The position numbers and the translations under genes were made by a program. DNA of 64,000 nucleotides from Dehalococcoidales bacterium (GTDB lineage: Bacteria; Chloroflexota; Dehalococcoidia; Dehalococcoidales; UBA2162). Position 1 is the first letter of the stretch, and every line of letters starts with the position of its first letter. Shown piece after piece: positions 62,333 to 64,000 of this stretch. The notes under the pieces are model-generated. The model was not told the origin of the DNA. It searched no databases and saw only the letters and a program-made list of their open reading frames with translations. The DNA is taken from NCBI GenBank assembly GCA_016932435.1, contig JAFGCW010000010.1:1-64000 (forward strand), written 5' to 3'.

Positions 62333-63730
62333 TTATCCTGTCAGTTGTATCGGTAAAGTCCCGTCGTCCTGTTTTTCAAGGTTTCGGATAAGGTCGATTA
62401 TTTCCTCGATCTTTTCGGAGGGGAGGGGATTGAGGGCGAAGGGGGCGCATTCGCGGAATTTCTTGGCGCAGTCATCATAGGACATCGGATTGCCAACACT
62501 ACCGAGAAAGTCTTCTACGTATTCGGAATATTCCGTGCCGTCGTTCATTGTGATAACGAGCTTACCCGGTGATACGCCGTGCTTCGTCCAGCTGTCTTCA
62601 AGAACACCGGATACCTTCCGGGCGACTTCAAGGATATTTTCTCTTTTTATCGTCTCGGCGGTATAGTCTTCCAGGGTGATTGTCCCCCTGACCAGGGCAA
62701 CAGCTACTCCGTACGGCACACTGAACTGGGCGTCGACGATTGTTCTTGGAGCTTGTTTTATCTCGAGTGGCCGGCATAATCCGTAACCTGACTGTCCGCC
62801 AATGGCGGTTATTTCTTTAATGTCGTCCACATTGATATTGTGTTTTTCTCTTAAAGAAAGAGCTGCGTCGTAGAAAGGATGCCCGAAACCGCAGCATGGA
62901 TAGGGCTTATCGCCTATCTCGACGCCGAGATATTTTTCTCCAAGCCCGTTGGTAAGAATCTTGGGATCGTAATCTCCCTTAATATAGACATTATAGAGAC
63001 CACCGAAGCCGTCTCTACCCTCTAGGCTGCTTCTCTCACCGGTGATACCTCTCTCGGCCATCAGGGCAGCTGTGACACCAGCCTTGGCGGCGAAACCGGG
63101 TCCCATTCTCTTGGCAAGGGCACCGTCACCGACACCGGTTGCCGCGCCACCGCACTGGTGGTAAGCAAGCCCGATGGCGTTTATCATTCCTTCTTCGTCG
63201 AGTCGCATTACCTTCGAAGCTATTACCGCAGCCGTAATATACCCGAAAAGCGTGGTCGGATGCCAGCCTGCGCCGAGAGCGGTGCTTCCCGGCCTGCTTG
63301 CCAGCCCCATCCTGGAATCGAAGTCCTGACCGAGAGCAATCGCGGCAAGTAGCTCCTTTCCGGTGACATTACCCATTCTCTCGGCAACGGCGAAAGCCGT
63401 GGAGATTGCGACGCAGCCGACATGTACCAGTGATACCGGGTGACCGTCATCATAATCGAGGGCATGTATCATCGAGCCGTTGACCTGAGCGGCGTTATCC
63501 GCGGGGACTTTTATCCCGTAGCCGATAATCGTGCTTTGAGGAGTACCTCCCAGTTCTTTAGCCATGTCGACCAGTTCGCCGACGCCTGGCTTGGTAGTCC
63601 CTCCCAACGCGGTAGCCAGGCTGTCGACAATCTCCGTTTTCGCAGCCGTGACGGCCACTTCCGGGATATCCTCGTATTTAGTGGAAACAATATGCTTAAC
63701 AAGATCGAATACTACATCCATTTTATTCAC
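62333..63730 (-). CDS. MmgE/PrpD-family protein
   Basis: 465 residues, full family length. N-terminal helical domain with VDSLATALGGTTKPG and the region ALDYDDGHPVSLVHVG (about 100-115), typical of MmgE/PrpD, then a middle part LGAGWHPTTLFGYI. The C-terminal domain has YPCCGFGHPFYDAAL and NPMSYDDCAKKFREC. Known members include 2-methylcitrate dehydratase PrpD and cis-aconitate decarboxylase; others act on related tricarboxylic or cyclic acids. No other 2-methylcitrate cycle genes are seen, and a CoA-transferase gene lies directly upstream. The substrate is therefore open. Two C-terminal remnants of the same family lie at 56937 and 61761. Confidence 0.9.
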   Translation of the reverse strand: MNKMDVVFDLVKHIVSTKYEDIPEVAVTAAKTEIVDSLATALGGTTKPGVGELVDMAKELGGTPQSTIIGYGIKVPADNAAQVNGSMIHALDYDDGHPVSLVHVGCVAISTAFAVAERMGNVTGKELLAAIALGQDFDSRMGLASRPGSTALGAGWHPTTLFGYITAAVIASKVMRLDEEGMINAIGLAYHQCGGAATGVGDGALAKRMGPGFAAKAGVTAALMAERGITGERSSLEGRDGFGGLYNVYIKGDYDPKILTNGLGEKYLGVEIGDKPYPCCGFGHPFYDAALSLREKHNINVDDIKEITAIGGQSGYGLCRPLEIKQAPRTIVDAQFSVPYGVAVALVRGTITLEDYTAETIKRENILEVARKVSGVLEDSWTKHGVSPGKLVITMNDGTEYSEYVEDFLGSVGNPMSYDDCAKKFRECAPFALNPLPSEKIEEIIDLIRNLEKQDDGTLPIQLTG

Positions 63731-63736
63731 CTCCGC

Positions 63737-64000
63737 TTATTTCTCTTTGCGGACTGTTTTTATTACACCGGAATTTTCCATCTCGGCGATCTTTTCCGGT
63801 GTATATCCGAGTTCGGCCAGTATCTTGTCGGTGTGCTCTCCGAGGAGCGGAGAAGGCCCCTGGGGATTTGCCGGCGTTTTCTTCATTTTAATAGGATTCC
63901 CGAGCATCTTTATATCGCCGCGAACCGGGTGTTTGGTGGTGTATATCATTTCATTGGCTTCGATCTGCGGGTGAACGCTGAGTTCTTCGTAGGTCAGGCA
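63737..64000 (-). CDS. CoA-transferase family III (CaiB/BaiF type), C-terminal part only
   Basis: The last 87 residues of a protein whose beginning lies beyond the window edge: TYEELSVHPQIEANEMIYT, HPVRGDIKMLGNPIKMKKTP, GPSPLLGEHTDKILAELGYT and PEKIAEMENSGVIK. These are the C-terminal signature blocks of family III CoA-transferases, which move CoA between carboxylic acids. The stop is six bases before the MmgE/PrpD start, so the two are in one operon and probably activate and rearrange the same acid. Confidence 0.9.
   Translation of the reverse strand, partial: CLTYEELSVHPQIEANEMIYTTKHPVRGDIKMLGNPIKMKKTPANPQGPSPLLGEHTDKILAELGYTPEKIAEMENSGVIKTVRKEK

Noticed and set aside
1..64000. CRISPR array, insertion sequence, integrase or phage module
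   Set aside because: No regularly spaced direct repeats and no transposase or integrase motifs in any frame; mosaic structure here comes from gene duplicates and remnants instead.

Overview
The window is bacterial chromosome. It holds two tRNA genes with encoded CCA, about 50 intact protein genes and an unusual number of decayed ones. There are no transposases, phage genes, CRISPR arrays or rRNA. The gene content fits an uncultured anaerobe, plausibly Chloroflexota of the Dehalococcoidia type, but this is inference from gene families: several uroporphyrinogen-decarboxylase-like methyltransferases, orphan family-5 solute-binding lipoproteins, SDR and enoyl-CoA hydratase enzymes, MmgE/PrpD, a CoA-transferase, and a flavoprotein-ferredoxin pair. 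No marker gene fixes the taxonomy.

Layout. (1) 0-2.1 kb: tRNA-Leu, a gene broken by one in-frame TAG, an IscA-like gene without the usual C-terminal cysteines, and tRNA-Gln. (2) 2.2-14.7 kb: an accessory metabolic region with four genes of one cupin-like family (two single-domain, two duplicated), a UroD-family protein, two tandem solute-binding proteins, three SDRs and an enoyl-CoA hydratase with a charged C-terminal extension. (3) 15.2-35.1 kb: a one-directional island headed by an ECF sigma factor and a membrane-anchored anti-sigma-like protein (frameshifted). It is followed by about a dozen lipoproteins and several small membrane proteins: beta-propellers, an LRR protein, LVIVD repeats, an LppX-like protein and several unrecognised families with paralogues. 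(4) 35.3-41 kb: a second UroD-family gene, a decayed metallo-beta-lactamase tail, a MarR regulator, a third solute-binding protein with a rich leader (strong promoter, palindrome, folded RNA, possible small ORF) and the intact metallo-beta-lactamase gene. (5) 41-47 kb, minus strand: a MoxR / DUF58 / DUF4129-like operon. (6) 47-52.4 kb: small hypothetical genes, a lipoprotein broken by a TAA, a GNAT plus ADP-forming acyl-CoA ligase fusion, and an overlapping histone-deacetylase-family gene. (7) 52.8-64 kb: a zinc alcohol dehydrogenase, a DsbA-like gene with a UGA at its catalytic cysteine and a SECIS-like hairpin just after it, a third UroD-family gene, a presenilin-like protease, an MmgE/PrpD remnant, a Cthe_2159-like lipoprotein, a ferredoxin and flavoprotein pair, a DUF2892 protein, an intact MmgE/PrpD and the end of a CoA-transferase.

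The observations most worth following are the candidate selenoprotein at 53851-54465, the leader region at 37688-38080, the sigma-headed lipoprotein island, the acetylation/deacetylation gene pair, and the repeated 3'-end fragments of resident genes (metallo-beta-lactamase and MmgE/PrpD) that suggest local duplication and decay.
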